Below are positions 1 to 11,753 of a stretch of DNA of 64,000 nucleotides, one piece after another (the first letter of the stretch is position 1; each line of letters begins with the position of its first letter). The DNA is from Linnemannia elongata (lineage: Eukaryota; Mortierellomycota; Mortierellomycetes; Mortierellales; Mortierellaceae). A model generated the notes under the pieces. The model did no database searches, was not told where the DNA came from, and saw nothing but the letters and a program-made list of their open reading frames with translations. The stretch spans positions 1,600,501-1,664,500 of the forward strand of contig JAXBDG010000012.1 of assembly GCA_036320915.1 (NCBI GenBank), in the 5' to 3' direction. The position numbers and the translations under genes are program-made.

Positions 1-172
1 CGGCTATACCCGTCCCTTGCTCCATCTTACCACTCCTGTTGCGCTTCGGACCGAATTTGAATTCCAGTGTCCATCACAGAGTAAGCATTAGTTCCCAGGT
101 TTTTTTTTCGATTATTACCTTTCTCTTTTCTCTTTTGGCTAAAAGAGATGAGGGCTTGCTTGCCGTACCAGA

Positions 173-280
173 ATGAACCTCTGTCTCGAGCATATACCCT
201 TAACATAGTGCAGCAGCGCCTCTACTTATTAGTTGTACGCAAATAATATATTAAAGATCATCTCTTTCTTCCTCTTCCCT
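173..280 (+). repeat. Direct repeat, copy 1 (upstream of the SDR gene)
   Basis: The segment starting atgaacctctgtctcgagca and running through the cttattagttgta motif to a pyrimidine-rich end is found again, with scattered mismatches, at 1449-1558. It sits in the promoter/5' UTR of the SDR gene, so it probably carries its start-site region. Confidence 0.85.
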
Positions 281-323
281 GTTCCTGATACACTTGCATA
301 GCATCCACAGTCATTTCCAAACC

Positions 324-1208
324 ATGTCCTCTGCCAAACTGGTCGTGATTACTGGGGCTACCAGCGGCATCGGTCAATTCGCAGCAATCGAGCTTGCCAA
401 AAAAGGCGCGCATCTGGTCCTCACCGCTCGAAGCGAGGAAAAAGCTGCAGAGACGCGATCCATTATAGAGGCCCAGGCTCCCGAGGCACTCATAGATTTC
501 CACTACGCCGACTTTAGTAACCTCGACCAAGTTGGCGAGGCCGCAGCTAAAATTGCCTCCTTGCACGAACGCATTGATGTCCTGATTAACAATGCTGGCA
601 TTCATGCATTCGAGCAACGCATCAGCATGGACGGATTTTCCGAGATGGTCACAGTCAATTACTTGGCGCCATGGTTATTCACTAATATTCTGCGCAAGCG
701 CTTAGTGAACTCCTCCCCTTCTCGAATAGTCAATGTGGGGTCAGAAGCATCACAGCAAAGTGGTGGACTGGATCCAAAGGTCGATCTCCTGCATACAGAG
801 CCTTTTTCCGCTCTTGGCTCGTCCAAGATTTATGGCAAAACCAAGCTCATGAACATCATGTTCTCATATGAACTCGCCCGCCAGCTCGAAGGGACGGGCG
901 TGGCCGTCAATTGCCTCTGTCCTGGCTTCAACGCAACAGGTCTTGGTCGTGAATTGAGTTTTGCTGCGCCTCTCAAGTGGATTCTCAACACTTTGAACAT
1001 TGGTGACCCCAGACGAGGAGCTGGAATAATCGTTCGTCTTGCCACCGACCCTGATTATCAATCAGTATCAGGGGGATACTACTCCGTCAAGGCCAAGCTT
1101 CAAACACCTATATCGCCTGGCGATGACCCCGCTTCTCAACATGAATTATGGAACGTTACCGCCGGACTTCTCGCTGAGCGAACAAAGCGTTTCAATCAGA
1201 ATGAATGA
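324..1208 (+). CDS. Short-chain dehydrogenase/reductase (SDR, WWOX/retinol-dehydrogenase-like)
   Basis: Single-exon ORF of 294 residues. I start at the ATG at 324 because the open frame upstream has only non-ATG starts and the Rossmann strand follows at once. Visible SDR landmarks are TGATSGIG near residues 8-15 (dinucleotide-binding glycine motif), NNAG near residue 90, a Ser in NVGSEAS, and the catalytic YGKTK. This is a classical SDR fold, expected to oxidise or reduce an alcohol/carbonyl with NAD(P)(H); the substrate cannot be read from sequence. No signal peptide or clear membrane segment is seen, so it is probably cytosolic or peripheral. It ends with a hydrophilic tail. About 110 bp just upstream is repeated about 1.3 kb downstream (see repeat entries). 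Confidence 0.9.
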   Translation: MSSAKLVVITGATSGIGQFAAIELAKKGAHLVLTARSEEKAAETRSIIEAQAPEALIDFHYADFSNLDQVGEAAAKIASLHERIDVLINNAGIHAFEQRISMDGFSEMVTVNYLAPWLFTNILRKRLVNSSPSRIVNVGSEASQQSGGLDPKVDLLHTEPFSALGSSKIYGKTKLMNIMFSYELARQLEGTGVAVNCLCPGFNATGLGRELSFAAPLKWILNTLNIGDPRRGAGIIVRLATDPDYQSVSGGYYSVKAKLQTPISPGDDPASQHELWNVTAGLLAERTKRFNQNE

Positions 1209-1448
1209 TGGGACAGATCTTCCAAGGACTAAAAGAATGAGATCCAGCCCATGATCCTTAGAGGAAGAGTAAGTACACTTTTGGCATCCTACTTCAAGCA
1301 GGACCTACTCCACCAGGAACGATCCATCCAGCACCTATTAGTTCTAACACCACCCTCCTTATGTTTTCTAATCACTTTTCATAGAAAAACAACATCATCC
1401 CAGACGCAAGACACAAGAACAGGGACTAAGGACTGATAGTGTAATAGT

Positions 1449-1558
1449 ATGAACCTCTGTCTCGAGCACACAACCTTAACGTAGTGCAGCAGCGCCTCTG
1501 CTTATTAGTTGTACACAAAGATTATTATTTAAGATCATCCCTTTCTTCCTCTTCCTTC
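1449..1558 (+). repeat. Direct repeat, copy 2 (downstream of the SDR gene)
   Basis: Diverged copy of 173-280 in the same orientation. No second SDR reading frame follows it. It looks like the leftover promoter of a tandem duplicate whose coding part was lost, or one side of an insertion event. Confidence 0.8.
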
Positions 1559-2199
1559 CTTGTACCACCGTGACCCTGACACCTGTTCCTGTTACATGAT
1601 AGCAAAGGTTTTTTTTGCTCCACTGACCCCCGACCTGTTCCCACGCACATTTTCCCCTTCTCTTCCCCTGCTCCCACACTTTTTACCTGACCCTGGCTCT
1701 CCTGACCTTGAACCTTTTTATATACAACCTAGGAAGCTGCTCTTCCTGCAATCGTTCCTCATCAAGGCGCCCTTGTTGATTGTCGCTACATCATATCCTT
1801 CGCGTTGCCATTGTGGGAGGAGGGGCAAGTTGAAGAAAAATAAAAGGCAGAAAATGCAAATCATTCTTTTGATATTTCTCCTACAAACTTAGTTGCCTTT
1901 CATTTGTTGCGTTACACTTGGTTTGATGGCCGGGGCGTGGTGAAAAAAAAGGCCAACGGAGGGGTCTTTGTGAAAGGAAACAGAAATGAAACAGGCGAGA
2001 AACATATAGGCTGCGACTGATGGGGGACAAGCCTCTAATTTGGCGTTCATTTTTTTTTTCCTTCTTGGTTTCGTGCTTCTACACATCTTAAGCAGAGGAC
2101 GTCATTCGGACAGATGAGGCGTGTTAACGTTGTCAACATCCTCCTCACTTCACTCCTTTTAACATAGGAAGATAGGGCTACACAATCGGATACGGCAGC
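1559..2199. other. Intergenic, no gene seen
   Basis: Pyrimidine-rich sequence between the duplicated SDR upstream repeat and the 3' end of the PP2C gene. Short open frames here are low in complexity and show no recognisable motif. Confidence 0.5.
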
Positions 2200-3855
2200 T
2201 TATTTTTTCATCTTTGCAGATGTCGAACGAGGCTGGCTTGAGAAGAGTCGTTTCAGCATTCCTGCAGACTTTTCAGGTTTTGATTTAAGCGCCAAGGTAT
2301 CTTTTCCGGCTATTGATGAGCTTTTCGTTGGTGGATCGGCGGGTTTGACCGCAGCAACGCGACAGCCCACATGCTCGTACCATTCCTCAACCGTTCGTCC
2401 ATTCAAAAAGGCGACGACGACCATTGTCATGTTATCGCAGCCAGCGACGGTCAAAGCACCAGCGTCGGCTAAACAATGATCCAGAGTGCTCTCGCATAAC
2501 GTATCCAATGGTATTTTCTCAGCAATTTTTTGGCGGGCGAAACTTATCAACTGTTGTGAGCTCATGCAGTCCCAGATGCCTAGCAGTTGTAAATTGTCAT
2601 ACAAGGTGCAGTTTTTGAGTATTTAATTTGCCGCATTGTACCGTTGCAAAAAAACTTATGTCCTCTGGATACTTTACCGTCACAAGCAAGCACCAGAAAT
2701 TCATCTTCGTCTGCCAGTTTATGTTCCACAACATCAGGATCCGCTATATTATTCATTGGCACTTGTTAGTCAGCGTTTCGTCAATCAGGACCTCAAAGTC
2801 AAGTCTCAACACCCAGTGCATGCTGGCATTGCTTACCAATGACGATTTGTTCCCCAGGATCTGTAGTATCGGTCGACTTGAACCCAAAGTCTCCCAGTGC
2901 TCGAGATGTTGCCAAAAGGCCATTGACTCTGCCATTCTCGACATATCCTCCTGAGAACAGGATCCTTGTTGATTCGTCTAAGTAGGTACATTGCAGAGCA
3001 GTTAGCGCTTGACAATCACAGACAAAGGGGATATTGCCTCAATGAATCGTAGTTTTTTTTTTGGTACCTATGTTGACAGGCTTGTGGTCGATAGACAGAG
3101 CAACAGCTTTTCCATCTCTGCTAAGAACAGCTCTTGAGTCGCCGGCGTTACCCTAAACAGATATACCACAATGGATATCGATTGTCGTGTCAAAAACTAA
3201 GCTCCTGCCCCAGTTCAATAAGTAGCATCCAAATCTCTTGGGCGAGTCCCTACAACATAAAGGATATTCTTGTCTGTAATGGTTGCGGTGATGGCTGTAC
3301 AACCCGACGATTCGCTGTTACAGTCGGGATCCAGATTCAGAGCTCTGTCCGTTTCCAAAAAGCCGTTCCTGATTGCTGTCTTGAACACTTTTTCGCCAAA
3401 TGCTGGATCCGCGAAAATGTGCCTATGAAGATGGTCTCCGCAGTACTTGGCTACAGTGTCGCCTAGATGAGAGCGGTGAATAGCGTGTCTAATTAATACC
3501 TCAATGCAATAAAGTTCGTTGGTTTGTCTTTGAGGTATTATCAACCCTCGACGTACCTCCATGACCGTCATAGACAGCGAAAAATGCGGTTCCTGGAGCC
3601 TCCTCTACATCCAGTAAGGTTGTGTGAGCGTCGTCCATGGCTATTTCAGTGGGTATAGCAAAAACATATGTGAACGTGAATATGACTCTCTCTGTTCACC
3701 TGCCACACTTACGCTGCGCCATGGCCTTGGCGTGACATGGACGATTCCTTACTGACGCGCCATCCCTGCATTGCCGATTGTCCAAAAGCGAGACGGTCAT
3801 TACTGCCGGTCGATGAGTGTTTCGTGGTGACGGGTGCTGAGAGTGTTTGACCCAT
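2200..3855 (-). CDS. PTC2: PP2C-type Ser/Thr phosphatase, PTC2/PTC3-like (7 exons)
   Basis: Model: 3855-3753, 3640-3557, 3462-3254, 3152-3068, 2977-2837, 2743-2678, 2579-2200. All introns are GT-AG, phases agree, and the total is 355 residues. The start MGQTLSAPVT and then AFGQSAMQGWRV match the N-terminus of yeast Ptc2/Ptc3. Metal-binding PP2C motifs are present in order: MDDAH, the DGHGG in exon 2/3, SGCTA, GNAGDSRAVL, DHKP, SRALGDFGFK, LACDGIWD across exons 6/7, and GCDNMTMVVV. This is a Mn/Mg-dependent phosphatase; yeast relatives shut off stress MAPK, unfolded-protein and DNA-damage checkpoint signals. The C-terminal tail after the catalytic core is basic (ending AKMKK). One slip: the usual MEDAH Glu is Asp here (MDDAH), which is conservative. 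No other phosphatase subunit gene lies nearby. Confidence 0.93.
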
Positions 3856-5676
3856 TGCTGATTCGTTTTGAATGTGAGATGAAGAGATGTGTAAGAGAGA
3901 GATAGAGATTGATGTGGTATGTTCAGCGTCATGGCGTCATTCACTTCAAAGAGGAATAAAACGAAGCGCCGCCCATGCACGTTTCTGTGATAGGAGATAA
4001 ATCAAACGGATGCACAGCCCAAAAGGGAGCATTATAGCCAGAGTTTTGGACAGAGAACGCCAACTCTCGTCCAAGGGTCGTACTCTTCCAAGTCAATCCC
4101 TCTCCCTCTCTCTCTCTTCTTTATTCTCCACTTCCGTGTTTCTCCTTGACTCGGTTGACTGCAGGTCCCCTTTATCAGAACTGTCCATTGAGCTGCAAGT
4201 GGATTGCAATAGAGAGAGAGAGAGAGAGAGAGAGAGCAAAAGGGTAGTTACTACTCAAAATTATTTTATCTTCTACGACGACCGATTTTAGTATTTTGAT
4301 AAGTGGCACAGATAGGGTTTTCAGTGATGATTCCAGAGACCAGAGGCAGGACGATGGTGATAGTGACGGTGCCTGGAAGGGGATCGACATTCTATTGATC
4401 GTCAATCTTTGTAAGAGCGAAAGAAAGGGCACTCAGCTATGAAGTGTCTCGAAAAATATACCAAGGACCATTAGTGAACTCTTCATATCTGTTACTTTAC
4501 TGATATGCCTGAACTGCATACATTCATACAGTATACCTCGCATTATCATCCCACTCCAACTCCCTTCTCTCTTGTCTCCTTCTTCCGATTCTCGTCTCTA
4601 AAATCGCTTCCTCTATAGAACTATACTGATTCCCTCACAAGAACGATGGGGAAGAAGAAATGAAGACTAGAAGACAAGACGAACAAGAAGGAGGACGTGA
4701 AGTGGTGACTTATTTGAAAAAGTGGACAAGAGATAGACAAGGAGGGGTGCATCGTGTATTGGAATGGCAAAGTCTTTAAATACTTTTGTCGTGTAAAAGA
4801 GGAGTGGGTCTTGAATATGAAAAAAAGAATGGTAAGGAGAGAAAGTGGACAGAAAGAGAGAAGGATGAGGGAATGGAGGGGAATGGAGGGGAATGGAGAA
4901 GAAAAGGTAGACATGATAGAGCGCGCGATAGGGATTTGCATAGACGAGCAATGGAAGATACATCCCAGAGCGAAAGAAATACATTCAACAACGAGATAAA
5001 AAAAAGGATACGCATGAATAAACGAAAGAAAAGGAAAGGCTGGACCATCTCCCATAACTTTTGTTTCTCCTCCTTGGATATCAAGCTAAAAGAATAGATT
5101 ACCGCGTCACTTGGCGAAAGAAGAAACGCGTTCGACCTGTGGAGAAGACAAACAACTTACCATCGCGTTTAAAAATCACATGGAACCACGATCTTGGGAC
5201 ATCTTCGCAAACAATTCCGACCACCGTTTCCCACCACGTCGCCTGACTTGACGCCCTTTTGCATGGTTAAAGAACGTGAGAGTGTGAGCGAGAGCAAGAG
5301 AGCGTGAACAAGTTACTAAGCTCCGTGCATAATGTTGGCTTACACATTTGTAATCATCTCAGTCGCGTGGAAGCGAAAAAGGGCATCAATATCCCGTCGC
5401 GCTGTGGCCAATCTCAACAAGTAACTAATTTGACAATGAAGGGGTGGCGAAAAAAAAACAACAATATTCGAATAAGGCATATTTGAGGATGTAAGCATAA
5501 AGGGCCCAGCATCAACATTTTTTTTGGAACACCCTGTACATCTCCCGATTTTCGTTTTTCGTTGTTAAAGAAGCGGGTTCATTTAAAATATAGGTACTAC
5601 GATATAGGAAATGATGGAACCAAGCTGACTGCATGGAACGAGAATAGGTGGGCGGACGTGATGCAATTATGTGCGC
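3856..5676. other. Intergenic with microsatellite; no gene seen
   Basis: Holds the PP2C upstream region, an (AG)n tract at about 4209-4234 and purine-rich minus-type repeats (three ggaatgga units near 4870-4900). Open frames at 4621-5055 are hydrophobic and low in complexity, derived from pyrimidine-rich DNA, and I do not accept them as genes. Confidence 0.5.
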
Positions 5677-6057
5677 CTAGTTTAAACGCTCCTGTTGGAC
5701 GGAAAACAGGCATCGTTCACCGCGTTTGGCGGTATGGAAGTCATCAAATTCCACTTCTTTGGCATCAACGTTCTTTATAGTACAAGCCTCGTTGCGATCG
5801 AGATTTAAAAGGGCCTGTTCTATCAGGTTTCCGCGGGGGCGGATGCAGTCCTTATGGGTTGCCCTGCAAGTATCACCCCTGCAGTTGTAATCAAATAGGT
5901 TCAGCATGTCGACTTCGCAATCGACGTTGTTAACAATTACCCCAAATGGGCTGTCATTGACATTGCAGGGATGGAAGTTGATCGTGAGGATCGTGGCCTG
6001 TGCCACAGGCACAAAAGTAGTAGCGAGGAGGAGGAAAGAGAGTCGGCGGAAATGCAT
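5677..6057 (-). CDS. Small secreted cysteine-containing protein
   Basis: Single-exon ORF of 126 residues beginning MHFRRLSFLLLAT, a classic signal peptide (basic n-region, Leu/Ala h-region, cleavage likely after PVAQA near residue 20). The mature part holds several cysteines in the pattern FHPCN, VDCEVD, YNCRGDTCR, HKDCIRP, EACTIK, GERCLF. It is therefore likely disulfide-stabilised and extracellular. I do not recognise a family. A frameshifted reading frame at 12857-13040 begins with a very similar MKFRSLS / LLATLA leader and may be a relic relative. Candidate roles (effector, cell-wall or toxin-like protein) are inference only. Confidence 0.65.
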   Translation of the reverse strand: MHFRRLSFLLLATTFVPVAQATILTINFHPCNVNDSPFGVIVNNVDCEVDMLNLFDYNCRGDTCRATHKDCIRPRGNLIEQALLNLDRNEACTIKNVDAKEVEFDDFHTAKRGERCLFSVQQERLN

Positions 6058-7729
6058 GCTTGGCTATCGTTGGGTTTTGGGGGTTACTTTTTATACGTGA
6101 GAGAGAGAACATCAAAAGGTTGATTCATCCCTTTACTTGACAGGAGAGTCCTGCTCAAAGCAGAGTTAAGCAAGCAAAAACCGAATTGACCCATCCTGCC
6201 ATGCGCTCTAGGATTACCTCTTTCTCTCACAGACTCCCTCCAATTGACCAAACGGGACTATGGTATGCAAACATGAGAGAGGTACTGTCTTCAAGAAGGG
6301 GATACAATGCCAAAATGACCTGGGATATGTTTGTCCCCTGTGTTGTTTGCTTATTCCCTCTTCTATTCTAGACTCACTCCTACTCCCTCCCTCCCAACCA
6401 TCCTTACTCTTTAACTCCTTCCGGTCATTCTCGCCTATCATTCCCTGTTTATTTGCAACTTTTGTCCTCCTTCGCATGAAAAAAAAATGCACGAAGCAAT
6501 GCACAAAGAAAAATAAGGGTGTCACTTTCGAAGCGAACGGGAAATATGACTTGTGTTCCTCGCATTCACGTCTTGTGCTTTCGCAAAAACAGGAGTGGGT
6601 GCAGTTTTTTTTTTCTTTTTTTTTTTTTTTTTTTTTTTCTTCTGCAGAATCCACGTTCTTACTTTCTACAATACCATACTCACACTTACTTTCTTCCCTT
6701 CCTCATAAACGCCTCTTCTTCCCTGGTGGCCATCAACATAAACTTTTCGCACCCTTTCTCTCGTGGTCGCCACCGATGTAGTCTCCAGCCTCATGGCGCT
6801 GACAAGTTCTGTGCAGCAGCACAGCTGCATTGAAACGTAGTGGCTACAAGCCCACAGGTGGGGACACCTGGCTCGCACCGTATATCAATTGCGTCAGACC
6901 AGGATCTCCCGAGATCATGATCACTAAGGCGCGAGATCAACTCAGGGTTGACAACGATTGTGCAAACGTTTACGAAGTTTAAGTGTTGTACCAGGTCAAG
7001 ATTTTAAAACTACCGTATTAGAAGTACTCGTCGTCGTGGTGGACCTCGTTTTTCAGTCCAGGATAATTCGTCGTCTAAGAAAAGACGAGATTCCCTCTGA
7101 GTGTCTGCTTACGCGAACGAGTTGTCCTTCTTTCTTTTTTCTTTGTCATCTGCACCTTCTTATGCTTCACACGTTTTCACTCCAACGCCTTGTTATACAT
7201 GAAAGCCAACAGAAAAATAAATAAAAGGGTAAAATATCATCGGTTGACTAAACTTCTGACCTCCTCCTGCCTCAAGTATTTATTAAATTCTTCTCTGAGA
7301 AGAAAAGAAAAAAAGAAGAATGGCGCGGGTGATGGAAAAGATCTGTAGTTAAAATAGCGAAACCTTGACTGCATTCTTCGTAGACGTCGACAGGATAATG
7401 TGAGGGCAAAGTGGTAGAGAGCGGAAGAAAAACAAAATAAAAAGACAGGCAAGGTCTCTATGGCCATTAGAGCCAGGAAATCTCTCACCACACCATGAAC
7501 AGTTGACAAGATATTGAAGGTGAAAATAAAACGCTACATCGCCCGTGTCCTCCGTCCTCACAACATCATCACTCAAAACTTGGAGTCATCATCGTCGGAC
7601 CTAATGAATATCCAAATTCACCCATTCTCCTGCTAGGATTTCTTCCCACACAATTTCGTCTTCCTTTCCTAAGCCATTCTCTCCTTCTCCTGGCCTATTT
7701 CTTCCTTCTCACGATACGTCGCCCCCTTA
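6058..7729. other. Intergenic; homopolymer T tract, no gene seen
   Basis: Contains pyrimidine-rich DNA with a long T tract at about 6607-6640. No reading frame with motif support or usable exon pattern was found on either strand. Confidence 0.5.
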
Positions 7730-10700
7730 TTAGGACCTCCATTCACCAACATCGCAGCGTTGGGCCAACAACCTCTGGGAGAGCGAACTGAGACCAATGG
7801 CTTCCTTGAATGTCAGATCCACGGCGCATAACTGCCCAATGTGGGAGCCCCACTGCATACGAACCGAAACGTCTCCTGACTCGGCACCCGAAATCCGCCA
7901 GACTCGAACAGACCCATCGTTGGAGCCAGTGACAAACTCCATCGGCTCCACCGGATTCCATGCAACGCTTGTCACGGCCTCTGAACATCCATTGATAACA
8001 GCAACGCAGGACCGACTGTCAACCATGTCTAACCAGAGAGGCAACTTTTTGTCGCGACTGTCAACTTCGCCTGACCAGAGACGCGTCGTCCTGTCGGCAC
8101 TTCCAGAGAGGATCCACTTTCCACAAGGGGAGTAGGCAACGCTGTACACCGCATCTGTGTGCCCTTCCAGTATGAAATCAGGCTTGTCCGAATGAAGGGC
8201 CCAGAGCAAGATCGTTGGGGCTTGAGTACCGAGTACGAGTCGCTGGCCATCTGGTGAGTAGTCCATGGAGTATAACGTACCATGAAAATTCGCTTCCTGT
8301 TGAGGTTGACGAAGGTCTGTCTCTCGAGGATCGAAAAGGCGAAGTTCAGATCGCATCGACTCCAATCCAACCGCAAATTGGTCTCCTACGGGGGAGAAAA
8401 CCACGTATCCTCTCACGAGGTACCGATTGTTCACATCACCCACCACCTTGCCCTTATCATCGGTGCTATCAAGATCCCATAATCGTATAATCCCATCACT
8501 ATAGCATGAGACCAACCACCGACCACAATGCGAAAAACTCATATTATCAACGGGGTAACTGGAAAATCCGAGGAGAATGCGCTCAACAACATCGGTTCTA
8601 ACATTCCTCAGCCGAACATTCCCATCTACGTGACCGCTCGCAAACCAATGGCCATTAGGTGATAGAGCGACCGAGCAGCAGACATCGAGTGCGGACAGTA
8701 ATGGAGTGGATCTAAAAGCTCCCGTAGAAGAGTCCCAGCGTTGAACGGTGCCATCGATACGATCGGAGATTATAGACTGACCGTCATGAGAATATGCCAC
8801 AGTTCGAACATCGGTGGTAAGTTGTTGTACGAGGGAACTCGACCGGCAGGTGTTCACCTCCCAGAGCCTTATAATCCCGTCCAGATCTCCTGAAGCGATT
8901 TTTAGGCCGTCCGAGGAAAAGGTACAAGTGGTGATCAGGTTGCTATGACCTGACAACCTGGAGATGAGTTGTCCACTCGATGAGTCCCACAGCTGAATGG
9001 AACTGTCCTCACACGATGAAACAATCAACTTGCCTGTTGGAGAGAATGCAATATCTGATAGCCAGAGGGCATCATCACCGAGAATCAGACCCTGCTCTCC
9101 GGTGATTGCATCCACCAGGCAAATCTTGGAACTATTCAAACCAGCTGTGAGGGCGAACTGCCGTCCATCCGCAGAAAGGGCCACACATGAAGCACTGACA
9201 CGGGGAATGACCCAGCCAGCCTCTGGTGTTCCTGTCTCCGGATCCCACACTCTAATAGTCTCATCCTTGCTGCCCGAGACAAGCCTCCGTCCATCGGCTG
9301 AAAAAGTAGCACTCAAAACAGTGTCTTCATGACCGTTCAAGACAAACAAGCACTCGCCTGTCGCCGAACTCCACAACCGAATCGTGCTGTCGTCGCTGGC
9401 CGACGCAATTTGCTTGCCACAGGGTGAAAATGCCACAGAGTTCACACCACCAGTATGCCCCTCCATGACCAACAAAGTCTTGCCATTGACAGCATCCCTT
9501 AATCGACAGGTCTTATCTTTGCTCCCAAATGCAATGTGTCTGTTGTTGGGTGAAAAGGCGATAGTTAACACCTCGCTCTGTTCTTTGTGTTGTCGAACTC
9601 GATTCCATGTCATAGTGTCATAAATAGCGAGGTATCCCAGATATAGACATGCAGCCAACATCTTCCCATCAGGCGAAAAGGCGACGACCCTGACTGTGGT
9701 CTGCTTCAAATATGGCAGCTCCCCAAACCGCACGCCGCTCATTTGCGCATCGCCGAAATCCACTTGCCTCAACCAACTCCTTGCAAAGTTGACCCCCCTC
9801 AGATCGGCTCCTTGAAACTGCGCGTAGTCAAACTGGCCGTCGGAAAGATCTGCTCCTGGGATCCGGATGCCTTGAAGGTCGGCGCTATTGAATCGACCTC
9901 CAGCTCGGACAAGGATGGTAATGGCGTTGGCGGCTGCGGTTGCAGCACTGGCATCGATCTTGGATTGCTCGATAACGGCTAGGAGATGCTTCCCAAAACA
10001 GGGGTGCTGCTTGACACGCTCACACAGGAATTGGATGACCGAGGGTTCGGTAAGGAGGTTACGCCTGAACAAAGTACCATCAGTCTCAATCGATTGGGGT
10101 TTAGAAGAACCAGTGTCAGCTTGCGGAGCAAATTCGCCTTTGTCGCCATAGTCGCTTGGATCAAAAACGGCGAGCGATAGAGAATACTCGAGCATCGATC
10201 GGTGCATAAATCGGTAGAGATTTCTAGTGCGGGTCAGCGGGCTCGAGTCTCGTAGCAGTCGGGCTTCAGGGTCAGGGCCAAAAAACTCGGCCCTCCACGA
10301 CTTCTTGTCCTTGATGTGGACATACTGGACTACCGGGTTTCCGCCCTGGTGCTCAAAAATCGCCAACGCCAGCCTGATAGCATAGTTAATTCCCGTCGAA
10401 ATAAACCCGGCATCCAATATATCATCCAGCATGGCTCGTTCTTTCTTGGACAAAACGCTCCGTTGAAGTCGGCGGCTGTTAATGGCCAGCCAGTGCCTGG
10501 TGAACGTGTCGTACAGTTGAACACGCGTGATTTTGATAGTCGACAGATCCTGTTGGCCTTCGGTGACACCTGGCAAGGCTTCCAACGACAGCGACAGAAG
10601 GAAAGGGTTAGTGACGAGATCCATGAGGTTGGGGATGGTAGTCAACTTGTCCATATAGTCCTCGGTAGTCCAGTGCCGTTGTTCGAGAGGGATGTACTGC

Positions 10701-11753
10701 TCAACATAGCTCTCGATTTGTTCTATGGAGAAAGGCGCAATCAAAGCCTCCTGGAAGAGATCGAGAGCAAGGCTGGAGTAATGGCTAGCTCCATCAGGCA
10801 TGAACCGGCTACGGTAGTCTTGACCGAGATACTGGGTCCTGCAGGAGATAACCATCTTGACTCTCCACTGGCCAGGACGATTAAAGAGGTTGGTGGTGTG
10901 GAGGTTGACGGTGAGCTGGCTCTCGTCGTACCCGTCGCAGATTTGGACAAATTGGCGATACTGTCTCATCTCTTGGATCTGTTCCTCAGAAAAATGGTTG
11001 ATCTTCAAATGCTCTCCAATGAGGTCCTTGTCGGGTCGTTCGAAGGCAGGGAGGTTAATGAGGAGCGGGATGGGGTCGCCATTCTGGTAGGCAGTCCAGA
11101 GTTGGCGCTCTAAATATCGATTGAAAGTCGACTTTCCCGCGCCGGAGTCACCAAGTATCAACATGACCTGCCGCTCACTGTCACAGTATCCTAGTCTCAC
11201 TAATACTGTGCATTCCTTGACCCTTTATTCCCTATTCTATTATAATGACATTCCTAATCCCCTAACCCCTAATGACCTATCCATATAAATACCCTTGTTA
11301 TCTGTACAATAAACACCATCCGTTTCTAGCCTTCCCTCCTTGTCCCTAGTACTCTCTTGCCCTCTCTTGTCCTTGTCTCTGTTTATCCCCTTGTTCAGAA
11401 CTTCTTGCTCTGCTCCTATTACACTCACTCGCCAAGAACTCTTGGACCTTCTCCCTGAGGGGGAAAAGGTCCTCGTCAAGGGATTTCAGGTTGGCTTTGG
11501 CCATAGGAGAGACGAAGATAGGTAGTTGTGCCTCCTCCAGTCGATGCCATCGGAACTTGTGGAGGGCATATTCGACAAGGGTGAGGTTTTCGAATTGGAC
11601 ATGGGGGACTGGACGAGAGCCTGGACGTAGACAACTGGTTGAGTGCTGGGTCGAAGAAGCCCTTCGACTTTTTTCGCATTTTCTCAAGTCGACGCGAGCA
11701 GTCCCATTGGCACCCTGTCTGGGGCGGGCTCTTGGTCTGTTGACGATGGTCAT
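7730..11753 (-). CDS. NACHT NTPase with pentapeptide and WD40 repeats (gene C), interrupted by a solo LTR
   Basis: Main exon 11177-7730 carries Walker A GDSGAGKST, NACHT-type Walker B CDGYDES, sensor-like VISCRTQYL, the NPFLLSL motif, a short pentapeptide stretch (ADLQGIRIPGADLS, GADLRGVNF) and 14 diverged WD40 units, enough for two seven-bladed propellers. The preceding segment 11753-11425 encodes the linker seen in paralogues A and B (EYALHKFRWHRLEE, DEDLFPL, VQEFLAS). Between them lies a 245-bp solo LTR. Splicing with donor at 11424 (GTGTAA) and acceptor CAG at 11178 restores the frame, giving 1258 residues. The roughly 650-residue helical N-terminus of A and B is missing, and a frame break near a C-run at 11602-11606 separates further homologous residues upstream. 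It is a STAND-class, NLR-like protein, possibly decaying. Start uncertain. Confidence 0.75.
11179..11423 (+). mobile_element. Solo LTR (245 bp) inserted in NACHT gene C
   Basis: Begins TGTCACAG and ends CTATTACA (TG...CA ends with a short TGT/ACA inverted repeat). It is flanked on both sides by the 5-bp direct repeat CTCAC (11174-11178 and 11424-11428). Inside are a TATA-like tataaatac near 11286 and an aataaa signal near 11309, as expected of an LTR in plus orientation. Removing the LTR and one CTCAC gives an uninterrupted minus-strand reading frame (A-S-E-R-Q). Confidence 0.85.

Noticed and set aside
4621..5055. Hydrophobic 144-residue minus-strand frame
   Set aside because: Composed of Phe/Leu/Ser/Pro from CT-rich DNA; no domain, no splice support.
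6840..6960. Possible tRNA-like GC-rich stretch
   Set aside because: No acceptor stem or TPsiC box could be formed with standard spacing.
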